Source: Minisyncoccota bacterium
GTDB taxonomy: Bacteria > Patescibacteriota > Minisyncoccia > UBA6257 > JAAZHW01
Assembly: GCA_028696375.1 (NCBI GenBank)
Contig: JAQVHD010000004.1
Location: 1-16,553 of the forward strand
Reading direction: 5' to 3'
DNA length: 16,553 nt
Of this stretch, positions 16,045 through 16,553 are shown one piece after another. Numbering within the stretch: the stretch's first letter is position 1; each line of letters opens with the position of its first letter. Position numbers and translations under genes: made by a program. Below the pieces are notes generated by a model. It had not been told where the DNA came from and ran no database searches. It saw only the letters and a list, made by a program, of their open reading frames with translations.

Positions 16045-16553
16045 ATGGCCAAGCAAACATCTGGCGAAAAAAAATGGTATGCTATTCATACTTATTCTGG
16101 TTATGAAGATGCAGTTGCCCATTACTTGAAGCAAAGAGTGGATTCTTTAGATATGCACGATAAAATTTTTAATATTATTGTTCCAAAAGAAAAAAAGATT
16201 AAAATCAAAGGGGGAAAAAGATATGTTACCGAAGAAAAAATCTATCCGGGCTATGTCCTTGTCGAAATGATTTTAACGGATGATTCTTGGTATGTGGTGC
16301 GGAATACGCCTCGTGTTTCTGGCTTTATTGGTGCTGATGCCACCAAACCGAGTCCGTTATCAGACGAAGAAGTGCAATCCTTGCTGAAGCGAATGAATGT
16401 GGAAGAACCTAAATATAAAGTTGATTTGCAGGTGGGGGATGCAGTAAAGATTATTGATGGGCCATTTAAAGATTTTGATGGAAAGATAAAAGAAATTGAT
16501 GATGCTACAGCCAAAGTAAAAGTTTTAGTTAATATCTTCGGTCGTGAAACGCC
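16045..16553 (+). CDS. nusG: Transcription termination/antitermination protein NusG (3' end outside window)
   Basis: NusG binds RNA polymerase, reduces pausing and couples transcription to Rho or the ribosome. The frame is open to the right edge, giving 169 codons. The NGN domain is recognisable from WYAIHTYSGYE (11-21), KIYPGYVLVEM (65-75) and VRNTPRVSGFIG (85-96). The KOW domain begins near residue 128, with GDAVKIIDGPFKDFDGKI and VNIFGRET at the break. Only the last ~10 residues are expected to be missing. The start at 16045 is 3 nt after the secE stop. Ribosomal protein genes (rplK, rplA) usually follow nusG, but that lies outside the window. Confidence 0.96.
   Translation, partial: MAKQTSGEKKWYAIHTYSGYEDAVAHYLKQRVDSLDMHDKIFNIIVPKEKKIKIKGGKRYVTEEKIYPGYVLVEMILTDDSWYVVRNTPRVSGFIGADATKPSPLSDEEVQSLLKRMNVEEPKYKVDLQVGDAVKIIDGPFKDFDGKIKEIDDATAKVKVLVNIFGRET

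Overview
All genes in this AT-rich window lie on the + strand, are tightly packed and carry no mobile elements. UGA ends nrdG and tlyA at sensible protein ends, so UGA is a stop here (standard bacterial code). Shine-Dalgarno sequences are weak or absent, several proteins are pared down (a 236-residue HrcA, an AspRS without its GAD insertion), and an anaerobic NrdD/NrdG pair is present. Together these suggest a small-genome, anaerobic bacterium of the Patescibacteria/CPR (Parcubacteria-like) type. The phylum assignment is an inference from gene style and was not tested by phylogeny.

Layout. (1) 1-1596: the 3' end of nrdD (class III anaerobic ribonucleotide reductase, glycyl radical site intact) and its radical-SAM activase nrdG. 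(2) 1597-2006: a 410-bp gap with a 21-bp perfect hairpin, a 56-bp perfect palindrome built of 12-bp tandem units, and a textbook CIRCE operator wrapped around a consensus promoter. (3) 2007-9205: a heat-shock operon, hrcA-grpE-dnaK-[six-TM membrane protein of unknown function]-dnaJ, running on into an ATP-grasp D-Ala-D-Ala ligase-like gene and tlyA (S4 plus rRNA methyltransferase) with gaps of 1-59 nt. (4) 9206-11076: a strong extended -10 promoter, a 440-residue charged coiled-coil protein and a 101-residue very acidic helical protein, closed by a GC-rich intrinsic terminator. I recognise neither protein. (5) 11077-13656: rmuC and aspS, ending at another strong hairpin terminator. (6) 13657-16553: gyrB with its own promoter and an inverted repeat at its start, then secE and the first 169 codons of nusG, which runs off the window.

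How the parts work together. HrcA should bind CIRCE and repress its own chaperone operon, whose products are the DnaK-DnaJ-GrpE folding machine. The membrane protein sits inside this operon between dnaK and dnaJ, so it is the best candidate for an undescribed partner of the chaperone system. The rest is housekeeping: deoxynucleotide synthesis, rRNA methylation, tRNA-Asp charging (and possibly tRNA-Asn mischarging), DNA topology, protein export and transcription elongation. A recurrent theme is -10 boxes placed only 7-13 nt before start codons (hrcA, rmuC, gyrB), which predicts leaderless or nearly leaderless mRNAs. Four other-context starts share the A-rich sequence AAAAATATG in place of a Shine-Dalgarno.
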